Origin: Euptelea pleiosperma
Lineage: Eukaryota; Streptophyta; Magnoliopsida; Ranunculales; Eupteleaceae
DNA: 64,000 nucleotides
NCBI GenBank assembly: GCA_035048495.1
Contig: CM068540.1
Location: 4,634,829-4,698,828, forward strand
Reading direction: 5' to 3'
This document shows positions 47,301 through 55,463 of the stretch, piece by piece. The number at the start of each line of letters is the position of its first letter. The stretch's first letter is position 1. Position numbers and translations under genes: made by a program. The notes beneath the pieces were generated by a model. That model was not told the origin of the DNA, did not search any database, and worked only from the letters and a program-made list of their open reading frames with translations.

Positions 47301-48665
47301 GCGAAGTCCCACAAAATTGGGCCAAGTGTCCTTAACCATTGTGCCCCTAAAACCACATCGCATCCTCCCAATGGTAGGATGTACATGTCGGTATGTACCT
47401 GATGTCCTTGCATAGTCATTCGCACACTAGGACACTTACTGCGGCATTGTAACCTTCCTCCGTCGGCAACCATTACATTGAAAGCCTCACTAGCTTGCAT
47501 GCGGCAACCAATTTGCTTGGTGACTTTAGGATCAACGATGTTGTGAGAGCTACCGGAATCGATGAGTACCACTACCGGCTGGCGTTTTATGCAACCATTT
47601 ATCCACATAGTTTGAGGTGATGAATATCCGAACAAAGCATGAACAAAAATTTCGGGAGTCTCTTCCTCTTTCTCCTCTTTGGTCTCCACATGTTCGTCAT
47701 GGGTCTCAATAATCTCTTCATCGACCTCTAATAAGAATAATGTTTGCCTCTTGCAACGGTGGCTCTGTGTGAATTGCTCATCGCAATTGTAACACAAACC
47801 TTTGTCCCGATGGGCTTGCATTTCGGCCAGCAACAACCTCTTGATGGGTAAGGGTGGTCGACTACCTCCTAGGGCAATACTTGGCCTAGGAGATGGAGGG
47901 ATTTGAACTGGTGTGACTCGGTTTGCCATCACTCGATTGTGAGAACGATCGGCCAACATCTTGTCTTCTTGTAATCGAGCTAGACCAATGGCGGCAGATA
48001 AAGAGTTTGGTCGAATGTCGGGTTAGAGTCCACCAAGAAAACAACTTGAAAGCTGGTTCATCAGTGACTGTGGCACGATTTGATAGTTGCTCGAAGTTGG
48101 ATTGATAGTCTTGAACGATCGATATTTGAGTTAACTTCATTAGAGATGCAGTAAAGTCTGTGAAATCACTAGGCCCAAAGCGAACACATAAAGTTCTCGT
48201 GAAATCGCTCCATTGGGGAACTCCCTTGAATTTTTTGTAACATTGATACCATTGTAAAGCCTCTCGTTCCATATGAAACCCAGCCAATGGAACTTTCTCT
48301 CCATCTTGGGTTTGGTTGTATTCAAAAAATTGATTGGCCCTAGAGACCCACCCAATAGGATCATCGCCATTGAAGAGAGGAAAATCCACTCGTGTGTACC
48401 TTGTTTGTATGGAACTGCTAACGTCAACTCGAGGCCTCGAAAGCTCCTCATTGCCGCCAGATCGTTCACCACCGGATTAGATCGCTAAGATCTCCTCTAG
48501 AACATTTGCCATGGTATTAGATAAATGGTCATATTTAAGATTCATACCTAAGATCATCTCCGTGATTTTGTCCAAGGCCTTTGAATGTTTGTCAGAAGTC
48601 TCCCTCGGTTGCTCAGTCTCAGTGTCGGTTCTTCTCGTGTCGTAGGAACGCATGTGAGCCGCCAT
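44336..48665 (-). pseudogene. chromovirus gag-pol, frameshifted
   Basis: It starts at ATG 48665 (MAAHMRSYDTRR). A gag domain (MDFPLFNGDDPIGWVSRANQ) is followed by a frame change near 48030, the zinc knuckle CYNCDEQFTQSHRC, protease VLIDSGSSHNIVD and RT with FFDDILIY. There is another frameshift near 46480, one RNase H, then integrase with the HHCC finger (ELHATPTSGHSGS, CDVCQRHKG) and core (DISMDFIEGLP, IVSDRD). GPY/F follows as CYGPYKVLQHIGAVAYKLDL, then a chromodomain-like C-terminus (EPVAILERRMVKQ and EVLVQWSNMSPAGAKWEV). A stop near 45065 interrupts integrase. It is not functional. Confidence 0.88.
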
Positions 48666-48685
48666 GGATGATACAGGATCGTCGT

Positions 48686-48697
48686 GCTCTGATACCA
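48686..48697 (-). other. primer-binding site, initiator-Met tRNA
   Basis: On the - strand TGGTATCAGAGC follows the 5' LTR by two bases. It is complementary to the 3' end of plant initiator methionine tRNA, the usual primer of copia and chromovirus elements. Confidence 0.9.
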
Positions 48698-48699
48698 GA

Positions 48700-49037
48700 T
48701 GCAACGTTCCTTGTTATTTGACAAATTCAAGCACACATACCATTACACATTCCCTCTAAGGGGGTTTAGCCTAGGTAAGATACCTTATGAAAAGATGTAA
48801 TTATTCATTCCCTTCTTCATTGCAATGCTTTACTTAAATAAGCCTTTGTTTCTCCAACGGTCCCTCCCACTAATTAAGCAATAAATCCCCTAAATCCTCC
48901 AATATCTTGCATTAATTCTAATCCTACTAATAAAGAAACATAATAATAAAGAAACTATAATAATAAGGAAACCTAACAATTATTCCTAGATAATGGCTAA
49001 AATGCCCTTGAGTGAGTCACATACATGGGGCGTAACA
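48700..49037 (-). repeat. chromovirus 5' LTR
   Basis: This 338-bp LTR starts TGTTACGCCCCATGTATG on the - strand and ends GGAACGTTGCA. Gag follows downstream on the - strand. Confidence 0.85.
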
Positions 49038-49420
49038 ACTGTTCACTTGGTATGCCACACATAAAGCTTGGAAAAAGCTTAAGAGAGAGGCAATACATAC
49101 AAAGATGGTCAACCAATTGAACGGCCTGGATGGATAAGTGACGCCGACTTGGTGGTGAGATCCAAAAGTATTGTGTCCGTCACCAACACGAAATACTTGC
49201 CCTTAATCACAGACTTGATCATTGAATGGTACAAGATTGGCTTTTCAATTCTAAAGACTTGTGGGAAAAATCTTTTAAATAGAAATGAAATGAGAGCAGC
49301 ATGGAGAGGTGTACTTTCTGCAATACAACTATGCAGTACAATAGCCCATCAAAAATAGCTATGCAGTGCACTATTGTTGGAAGTACAGCAAAAGCTTAAG
49401 TGTTTCTAGAGTGTATCTCT

Positions 49421-49724
49421 AGAAATCTTCACTGTAGTATACATGTCAAGAACTTACGTGGACAATCTAAGACCATCCATCAGAAAATCTCTAGATTGGT
49501 CATATGTATAATGGTTATACCCCACCATGTATAATGCTTGAATTTAAACATAATCTATACTACTTCTAAATGTCGGTATCTTGAAAAAACTTTTTTTCTT
49601 ATTTTACCCTGATTTTTCCCTATTTTACCGACTCTACCCTTCACAACATTTATTAAATTCTAAATAACGCTCCAAATGCAACTCTTTCTCTTCCGGTGTG
49701 TCTCTCCAAAGAGTCTTCCCCCTC
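49421..49724. other. intergenic, no feature recognised
   Basis: AT-rich sequence between the duplicated block and a hAT MITE, with no supported gene. Confidence 0.4.
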
Positions 49725-49732
49725 CCAACGGC

Positions 49733-50138
49733 TAGGGGTGTCAACGGGTCGGTTCCGGTTCGGTTCCTAAGGTGACCAGAACCGGAACAAACGGTTCCGG
49801 TTCTTATCGGTTCGGGTACTTATCGGTTCCGGTTCTCAAAGTGATGGTACCAGAACCAGAACCGATTATGTAATTTTTGTCGGTTCCGGTTCCAGTTTCG
49901 GGTATAACAGGTCCAATCTTGGTAATATGAGAATTTTTACATTATATTTATATATCGGTTCTGGTTCTTATCGGTTTCGGTTCCATATTAGAGTACCGGA
50001 ACCGTAACCATTAGTTTTCGGTTCGGTTCCGGTTCTGGTTCTTTTTAATCGGTTCCCAAAAATGTGGTACCGGAACCGGTGTTTTCGGTTCCGGTTCCTA
50101 TTCGGTTCCGGTTAAATCGGGTAAAATTGACACCCCTA
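49733..50138. mobile_element. hAT-type MITE with internal CGGTTC repeats
   Basis: The ends are TAGGGGTGTCAACGGG and TTGACACCCCTA (12-bp inverted repeat). CCAACGGC at 49725-49732 and 50139-50146 is an exact 8-bp duplication. The interior consists largely of CGGTTCCGGTTC-like units in both orientations. A nearby tandem relative of the target (CTCTCCCAACGGCTTGCCCTC, about 50220-50241) shows the site without the element. Confidence 0.88.
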
Positions 50139-50146
50139 CCAACGGC

Positions 50147-50527
50147 TTGCCCTCATCCAACCCCTTTGTCGCTTTAACTCTTTAGATTCCAAAACATGTT
50201 CCTCTCTCCAAGGAGTCTTTCCCTCTCCCAACGGCTTGCCCTCATCCAACTCCTTCGCCACTTACAAAAATTAAACACCAATCGTTCTCTTCATAAGATA
50301 ACAAAATCCTCAGAAATTGAAATGCACCCAATGCTTCTCTCTTTGTTTTTACCCCCAAAATCACAAGTCCTTTTCTTTCTCATCCGTGACCAAAGAGAAC
50401 TAGCTTCTACGTGGACTGATGGGTAGTTCGTTCTGGGAATCAAAAGAGAAAGCAACTTTTGTTGTAGTTGCAAAAGTGTCTGTTGTGGTCGTGGGTGAAA
50501 TAACCATTGGTCCATTCTTTTTAATCG
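50147..50527. other. intergenic with a short local duplication
   Basis: CAACGGCTTGCCCTCATCCA occurs at 50141 and again near 50228, and TCTCTCCAA(A/G)GAGTCTT occurs left of the MITE and near 50200, so a segment of about 90 bp was duplicated in tandem before the MITE inserted. No coding frame is supported. Confidence 0.5.
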
Positions 50528-51400
50528 GAAATATCTAGAAGGGGGGCTTGATTAGGTATTTAAAATTAATTACGCCTAAACAGTTTTATTGGTCTATAGT
50601 AAGGGAGAAAATCGTATGCCTTAGTTGTTTGATAAAGGATTATCACAACCGATTCAAATCGAATATACCTCCGTGGTATATTTTCTTTTCGTCGTTTGTT
50701 CTAATTAATATGAATAGCAGAATACAAACAAACAATCACACAAGACAAGAGATTTTTACGTCCTAACCTTAGCCAAGAAAAACCACGAGACCACGTCCAG
50801 ACGGAAAGTATCACTAACTAGAAAGTTAAACGAAACAAAGGTTACCTACACAGCACAATTGCAAATATAGCTTCCAACCTTAGCCAAGGCCTACTGCCGA
50901 TGCGTCCACGTTCTCTGAATCAACGCTACGAGTTCACGCGCACCCTCCTAGCCAAGAAGCCTTGTCCGCTTGTTCAGTTTGGTACACCCCAAACCTACCG
51001 TCGATCGGTCAATCCGATCTTAATTCTCAACACTTCAGCCTTTGTCGAAGGTGAAGGATTCAGTACACCCTGAACCCTAAGCTGCTCAATGGTGTTGAGT
51101 CACACTGGTACACTCAGGCTACTAGGTCAAATGTCTAAGTGGAAGACCTAAGCTGGAAAAGGATCAAGCAATTGGCTTTAATCAAGAAGAAGAACAAGCT
51201 CACAAGATGTGTATGGAATAACTAGCCTCTTGCTCTTCGAATGGACACTCTAATAAATAAACATTTTCTTCTCTTTATTGAAGTGTAGAAGTGTATATGT
51301 GTGTTTAGAGAAGGTATAGAAGGGTTATATTTGTAGAATTCGTAACCCTAAGCCTTATAGAAAGTGGGATCGTGGGAACTAGAATTTTGGATCTGAGAAA
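50528..51400. repeat. diverged dispersed repeat (copy 2 of the 3625 family)
   Basis: It shares with 3625-4330 a CTAGAAGGGGGGCTTGATTAG start, a GAGACCACGTCCAGACGG block, GAAAGTTAAACGAA, and CACACCCT/ACCTACC-type blocks in the same order. It is non-coding, and the origin is inferred to be an LTR retrotransposon. Confidence 0.45.
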
Positions 51401-51404
51401 GACT

Positions 51405-51900
51405 CAATCCATGTGAAGTCCAATCGATTGTACTCTGGGTCCAATCGATTGGGGTTTTGGGTCCAATTGATTGGCCTTGTACGGATGGGTTTTTCTTTCA
51501 GAAATCCAATCGATTGTTCATAGTCCAATCGATCGGACTTAAATAAGTTTCTGTCCCGTAGGATCCAATCGATTTTATAGAGGTCTCCAATCGATTGGGC
51601 TATGATCATGTTCTATCTCGTAGACTCCAATCAATTTTACAAATGTGTCAAATTGATTGGACTTTGATGATGTTCTATCTCGTAGACTCCAATCGATTTT
51701 ACAAATGTGTCAAATTAATTGGGCTTTGATCATGTTCTGTCTCGTAAACTCCAATCGTGTTCTGTCTCGTAGACTCTAATCAATTTTACAGATGTGTCCA
51801 ATCGATTGGGCTTTGATCATGTTATGTCTCGTAGACTCCAATCGATTTTATAGATGTGTCCAATCGATTGGGCTTTGATCATGTTCTGCTTTATAGGCTC
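51405..51900 (+). repeat. 62-bp minisatellite with CCAATCGATTGG-type palindromes
   Basis: From about 51600 the landmark TCTCGTAGACT or its variants recurs at 51616, 51678, 51740, 51765 (a partial unit), 51827 and 51889, a spacing of 62 bp. Units contain TCCAATCGATT and its inverse AATCGATTGG. The earlier part (51405-51600) has less regular copies. E3 inserted in the last unit. Confidence 0.85.
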
Positions 51901-52234
51901 TGTGGGTGCCGTATTTTCCAGCTAGTCAAAATTGGACACGTATCTCTGGCTTAGCACGTGCGGTTTCAAATACACGACGCGTGTTAGAAGACAGCACGCG
52001 AGAGTTAATGCGCTGGAATCATCATCAAGAGCAATAAACTGCCAATCGTGTCGCTCGATTTCCATTACTTGGAAATGCCACGTGTCAGGATTGTTTTATC
52101 GACACATGGAAGTGATGCTGACAGAGAATATTAGCGTCTCAACCTTTAATATGTCGGGAAGTATTCAATCTTGCCCGACATATTGATGAGTCTCATCCCA
52201 CCGAGATCAACTGGATAGACGGGATCTTCTACAA

Positions 52235-52500
52235 TCTCATCCCGGGAACTCAAGGTTCTCTTCCCGGGAAAACTCAAGTATATCATCCCGGGAACTCCAA
52301 ACATGTCGTCCCGGGAACTCATCCTGGCAATTCAAGTATATCATCCCGGGAATTCCAAACATGTCATCCCGGGAACTCATCTTGGCAACTCAGGTATATC
52401 ATCCCGGGAACTCCAAATATGTCATCCCGGGAACTCATCCTGGCAACTCAAAGTATAGATTCCCGGGAACTCTGAACATCTCATCCCGGGACATCCTCCC
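52235..52500 (+). repeat. 58-bp CCCGGG minisatellite inside the E3 LTR
   Basis: TATATCATCCCGGGAA or its variants occur at 52279, 52337, 52395 and 52454, about 58 bp apart, and each unit carries two TCCCGGGAA palindromes. The same array is in the 3' LTR (about 63400-63665). The E1 and E2 LTRs lack it. Confidence 0.85.
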
Positions 52501-52907
52501 GGCAAGGTCAAATTATTGGCTGGATGCATTTATCCCGACAAGGTCATCAGACTTGCTTGACGGGATCTATTTCAATATCATCCCGTCAAAGCCAGATAAT
52601 GTCAAATGACTTACGTGGCATGATCTCTTACATACGAGGTAAGTATTCTGAATACCATCGATTTCTTAACTAATGAATATTGGCCACGTGGCAGCTAGTT
52701 GAATTATCACGAATTCGACATCACCTTATCTGAACACCTGACACGGAGGATGCCACCTCAGTATTATTTCAGTTATTTCAGGTATAACTGAATCAAGAAA
52801 GTCAAAGTTTAAACCGACAGATTCTGTTTTATAACAGAATCTATCTGAGTCATCATTGACTGATAATGACTAGACACGTGGAAGGTGAGTCACGCCAGTT
52901 CCAAGGC

Positions 52908-52915
52908 TATAAATA
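52908..52915 (+). promoter_or_regulatory. TATA box of the E3 LTR promoter
   Basis: TATAAATA in the context GGCTATAAATACAAGACC, about 290 bp before the LTR end. The same box is conserved in the E1 and E2 LTRs. A CACGTG G-box core lies about 30 bp upstream (52875-52880). Confidence 0.7.
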
Positions 52916-53203
52916 CAAGACCTTCAGAACTGAGAAAAGGATCTAGCTCTCCAGATCCAGATAGCTTAAACTCTGAAATCTTTTACTATTTCCTAAAACC
53001 TGTTACATTTCCTAAGCTGACTTGAGCGTCGGAGCCTTGTCAACAGGTACAACCAAATCTCATCTGGAGATCATCCTATCCTTCGCAGAGGAGAAAGCAG
53101 TTTCATCCTGGAGCATCAGAGTCGTCCGATCATCACCATAATCCGAATCGTCTGACCTCAAAGATTGTGTGGGTTAGATCAGATATTTTTCCCCCACATC
53201 TTT

Positions 53204-53221
53204 TGGCGCCGTCTGTGGGAA
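53204..53221 (+). other. E3 primer-binding site
   Basis: TGGCGCCGTCTGTGGGAA starts five bases after the LTR end, the usual place for minus-strand priming. The equivalent sequence is in E1. I cannot say with certainty which tRNA primes. Confidence 0.75.
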
Positions 53222-53264
53222 ACGACTAGAAGTTTTCCGTTCTAAGAGATATTCGATTCGAACA

Positions 53265-55457
53265 ATGGTGGATACCAGACGCACAGGTCTCAGGAGTGGA
53301 CGAGAGAAGAATCCGACTAGCGATCTCAGAGATGCTATTACGAAGGGAAGAAGAGCGAGAGAATTGGACAATCAGCAGAAGATGATTGCCCAATTGCGCG
53401 AAGAGAATGAGGAGTTGAAGCAGCGGATGACTGTTGAACGAACTGGTGATTATACATCTGGTGCAGCAGGGCGTAGTCACCAGGAGAAAAGTCATTTCCA
53501 TTCAGACAGATCAAATTCAGAGGAATCTGTCTTGCGAAATCCACGTAGTAGACGTGGAGATTCACATATTCCGCTTCCAGAGAAGCGTCATAAAGCCGAG
53601 TCTTCCTGCCAGCGAAGCTCGGATCATATTCAGCCAGAAACCAGGAAGCAAATAGCTGATCTAGTAGCTGAGATGATGGGAAAGAAAGAAACATTGGCTG
53701 ATAAAATGACAGCAATGGCAACGAGAATTCCTAGAGATTCTCCTTTTACAGAAGAGATACAGGGATACCGTGCCCCAAAATCTTTTTCTTATCCTAAATT
53801 TTCGATATTCACAGGAGAGACAGATCCTGTGAATCACGTACTTCGCTTCAGAAAGGCGATGACGATGTGGGAGTTTCAAGACGAACTCCTCTGCAGGATG
53901 TTCCCTTCCACTTTAAGCGACGATGCATTGATCTGGTTTAACCAGATAGCCCCCCGAACCATTTCTGACTTCACAAAGTTGAGTACTCTCTTCATCACTC
54001 GATATTCTTGCAACAGATTACATAAGAATGATGTCGATGTGCTATTTAATGTACATTGTGACCAGAAAGAAACCTTGCGAGATTTTACAAAGAGATTCCG
54101 TACTCTCATGACCACAGTGGAAGACTGTGATGATAAGCATGCCGTTACAGCCTTTCGCAAGGCATTATCCACGAGTTCTGGACTATACATGTCTCTAACG
54201 AAGAATAGGCCAGTGAGTATGGAAGCCCTGTTTCTTCGAGTAGAGAAATACTCTAAACTTGAGGACGACACACTCCAGCGAGGCCCAGGAGTGGCTATAT
54301 CTGTGAATGAAGTGAAGAAGGCCCCGACCTCCAGCAAAATTTCGAAGGGAAAGCAAAAAGCTGTAGCTGAAATCATCACGACGGCAGAGATTCCCGTGAA
54401 GGTACCAGAGAAGTCGGGGAGCACGGGGCAGTATCCCCGTCGAGAGAGAAGGATTTTTACATCCTTGAACAAGACCATTAGTCAGATATTTGATCTGATT
54501 AAGAACGAGAAGTATCTCCAATATCCCCGACCAATGAGGCCGGATTTGAAGGGAGACAGAGATATGAATCTGTTCTGTGCCTTCCACCAAGAAGCAGGGC
54601 ACATAACCAATAAATGCTGGGCGCTGAAGCATAAGATTGAGGACCTGATTAACCAAGGCTTTTTGCAACAGTTTATTGCCAGCACGACTGGGGCAGTAGC
54701 TGGAGCCGAGGTTCTCAAGAAGGATAAGAACCCCGTTAAACAGCAAGAGCGTGGGTTGGTAATTGATGTGATACACGGGGGAGGACGGCAACTATCCCGT
54801 GGAGAGACAGAGAGGGTGGACAGGATTAAAATCAGGAAGGTTGAACACCTGAACGAGATCTTGCACCTATCAATGGGACCTAGAATCACAGATCCCGTGG
54901 AAATGATGGAGAACACTGACGCAGCGATTTTCTTCTCCGACAAAGATCTCGTGGGAGTAGATCATCCACATTCAGACGCGCTAGTGCTCACTTTGCCTGT
55001 CGGTAATTATGAGGTGAAGCGTCTGTTGATTGATCCGGGGAGCTCAGCAGAGATTTTATTTGCAGAGGCTTATCGAAAGATGGGTTTTAACCCGTCAGAT
55101 CTCATCCAGAGCAATGTTCCTCTGGTCGGATTCAATGGCCAGAGAGAATATGCAATGGGAAAGATAATTCTGCCAGTAAAGACTGGACCGATCACGTCTA
55201 TGGTCGAATTTCTTGTTCTAGATACACCATCCCCCTACAACGGCATCTTGGGGAGAGGCTGGATACATGAAGTCAAGGGAGTACCGTCTACTTATCATCA
55301 ATTGTTCCGATTCCCGACTGCTCACGGAATTATGGAGCTCAAGGGAGATCAGGCCATCTCGGCAAAATGCTATGCCATGGCCCTGAAATCGAAGCAGGTC
55401 CCAGTCCTGGAGGATCATCATGGAGGGGGAACTTCGTCCGTAGTTATGGAAAAATAG
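53265..55457 (+). CDS. E3 gag-protease polyprotein
   Basis: A 730-residue open frame starts at ATG 53265, 66 bp after the 5' LTR. The N-terminus is basic with a coiled-coil-like stretch (ELDNQQKMIAQLREENEELK). The capsid-like retrotransposon gag domain is at about residues 175-300 (FTGETDPVNHVLRFRKAM, SDDALIWFNQIAPRTISDF). A CX2HX5HX4C knuckle begins at Cys438 (CAFHQEAGHITNKC). The retropepsin has catalytic Asp590 in LLIDPGSSAEIL and a conserved NGILGRGWIHEV segment. It packages and processes the element's RNA and proteins in virus-like particles. Protease sits before the stop, so gag and protease would be made in equal amounts. Confidence 0.92.
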   Translation: MVDTRRTGLRSGREKNPTSDLRDAITKGRRARELDNQQKMIAQLREENEELKQRMTVERTGDYTSGAAGRSHQEKSHFHSDRSNSEESVLRNPRSRRGDSHIPLPEKRHKAESSCQRSSDHIQPETRKQIADLVAEMMGKKETLADKMTAMATRIPRDSPFTEEIQGYRAPKSFSYPKFSIFTGETDPVNHVLRFRKAMTMWEFQDELLCRMFPSTLSDDALIWFNQIAPRTISDFTKLSTLFITRYSCNRLHKNDVDVLFNVHCDQKETLRDFTKRFRTLMTTVEDCDDKHAVTAFRKALSTSSGLYMSLTKNRPVSMEALFLRVEKYSKLEDDTLQRGPGVAISVNEVKKAPTSSKISKGKQKAVAEIITTAEIPVKVPEKSGSTGQYPRRERRIFTSLNKTISQIFDLIKNEKYLQYPRPMRPDLKGDRDMNLFCAFHQEAGHITNKCWALKHKIEDLINQGFLQQFIASTTGAVAGAEVLKKDKNPVKQQERGLVIDVIHGGGRQLSRGETERVDRIKIRKVEHLNEILHLSMGPRITDPVEMMENTDAAIFFSDKDLVGVDHPHSDALVLTLPVGNYEVKRLLIDPGSSAEILFAEAYRKMGFNPSDLIQSNVPLVGFNGQREYAMGKIILPVKTGPITSMVEFLVLDTPSPYNGILGRGWIHEVKGVPSTYHQLFRFPTAHGIMELKGDQAISAKCYAMALKSKQVPVLEDHHGGGTSSVVMEK

Positions 55458-55463
55458 CAATTA
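55455..55463 (+). promoter_or_regulatory. gag/pol UAG in a readthrough-type context
   Basis: AAA-UAG-CAA-UUA separates gag-protease from pol, and pol continues in the same frame with no other stop. UAG followed by CAR-YYA is the established leaky-stop context of plant RNA viruses. E1 has CAA-UAG-CAA-CUA and E2 CAA-UAG-CAA-UCA at the same point, so the motif is kept while the third codon varies only within the YYA rule. Readthrough would give a fusion of about 1,848 residues. Confidence 0.75.

Larger units (their letters stand above)
43936..49037 (-). mobile_element. degenerate chromovirus (Ty3/gypsy with chromodomain)
   Basis: It has LTRs of about 340 bp at both ends, a primer-binding site for initiator-Met tRNA, gag-pol and a purine-rich tract (AAGGGCGGTGG on the - strand, 44281-44291). 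The flanks ACCGT (43931-43935) and ACTGT (49038-49042) are the target duplication with one change; the unoccupied site in copy 1 of the block reads ACCGT. Chromodomain and GPY/F motifs place it among chromoviruses. Confidence 0.9.
43803..49420. repeat. duplicated block, copy 2 (split by a chromovirus)
   Basis: 43803-43935 and 49038-49420 together match 16041-16560. The join corresponds to ACCGT at 16191-16195. On the - strand the GKYFVLVTDTILLDLTTKSA frame is kept here as well. The gene origin is not recognised. Confidence 0.75.
51901..53198 (+). repeat. E3 5' LTR
   Basis: It is 1298 bp, starts TGTGGGTGCCGTATTTTCC and ends TTTTTCCCCCACA, so the termini TGTGGG and CCCACA are inverted repeats. 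It contains a 58-bp minisatellite and a TATA box. The five bases before it are GGCTC; their partner lies beyond the window. Confidence 0.92.

Noticed and set aside
51932..52609. Two short open frames in the 5' LTR, repeated at 63097-63774
   Set aside because: They are identical in both LTRs only because the LTRs are identical. The second is a reading of the CCCGGG minisatellite. There is no family resemblance and no conservation in the E1 and E2 LTRs.
54195..54791. Long open frames on the - strand of E3 gag
   Set aside because: They are shadows of the gag frame with no similarity of their own and no promoter or splice support, unlike the 59.9-62.5 kb antisense gene.
55455..55457. The gag/pol UAG as an ordinary inactivating mutation
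   Set aside because: The same codon with the same following context is present in E1 and E2 at the same place, while E3 has no other lesion.
55455..55463. Similarity of the stop context to a tobamovirus as evidence for viral origin
   Set aside because: It is a six-base context that recurs by convergence; the surrounding sequence is plainly Ty3/gypsy.
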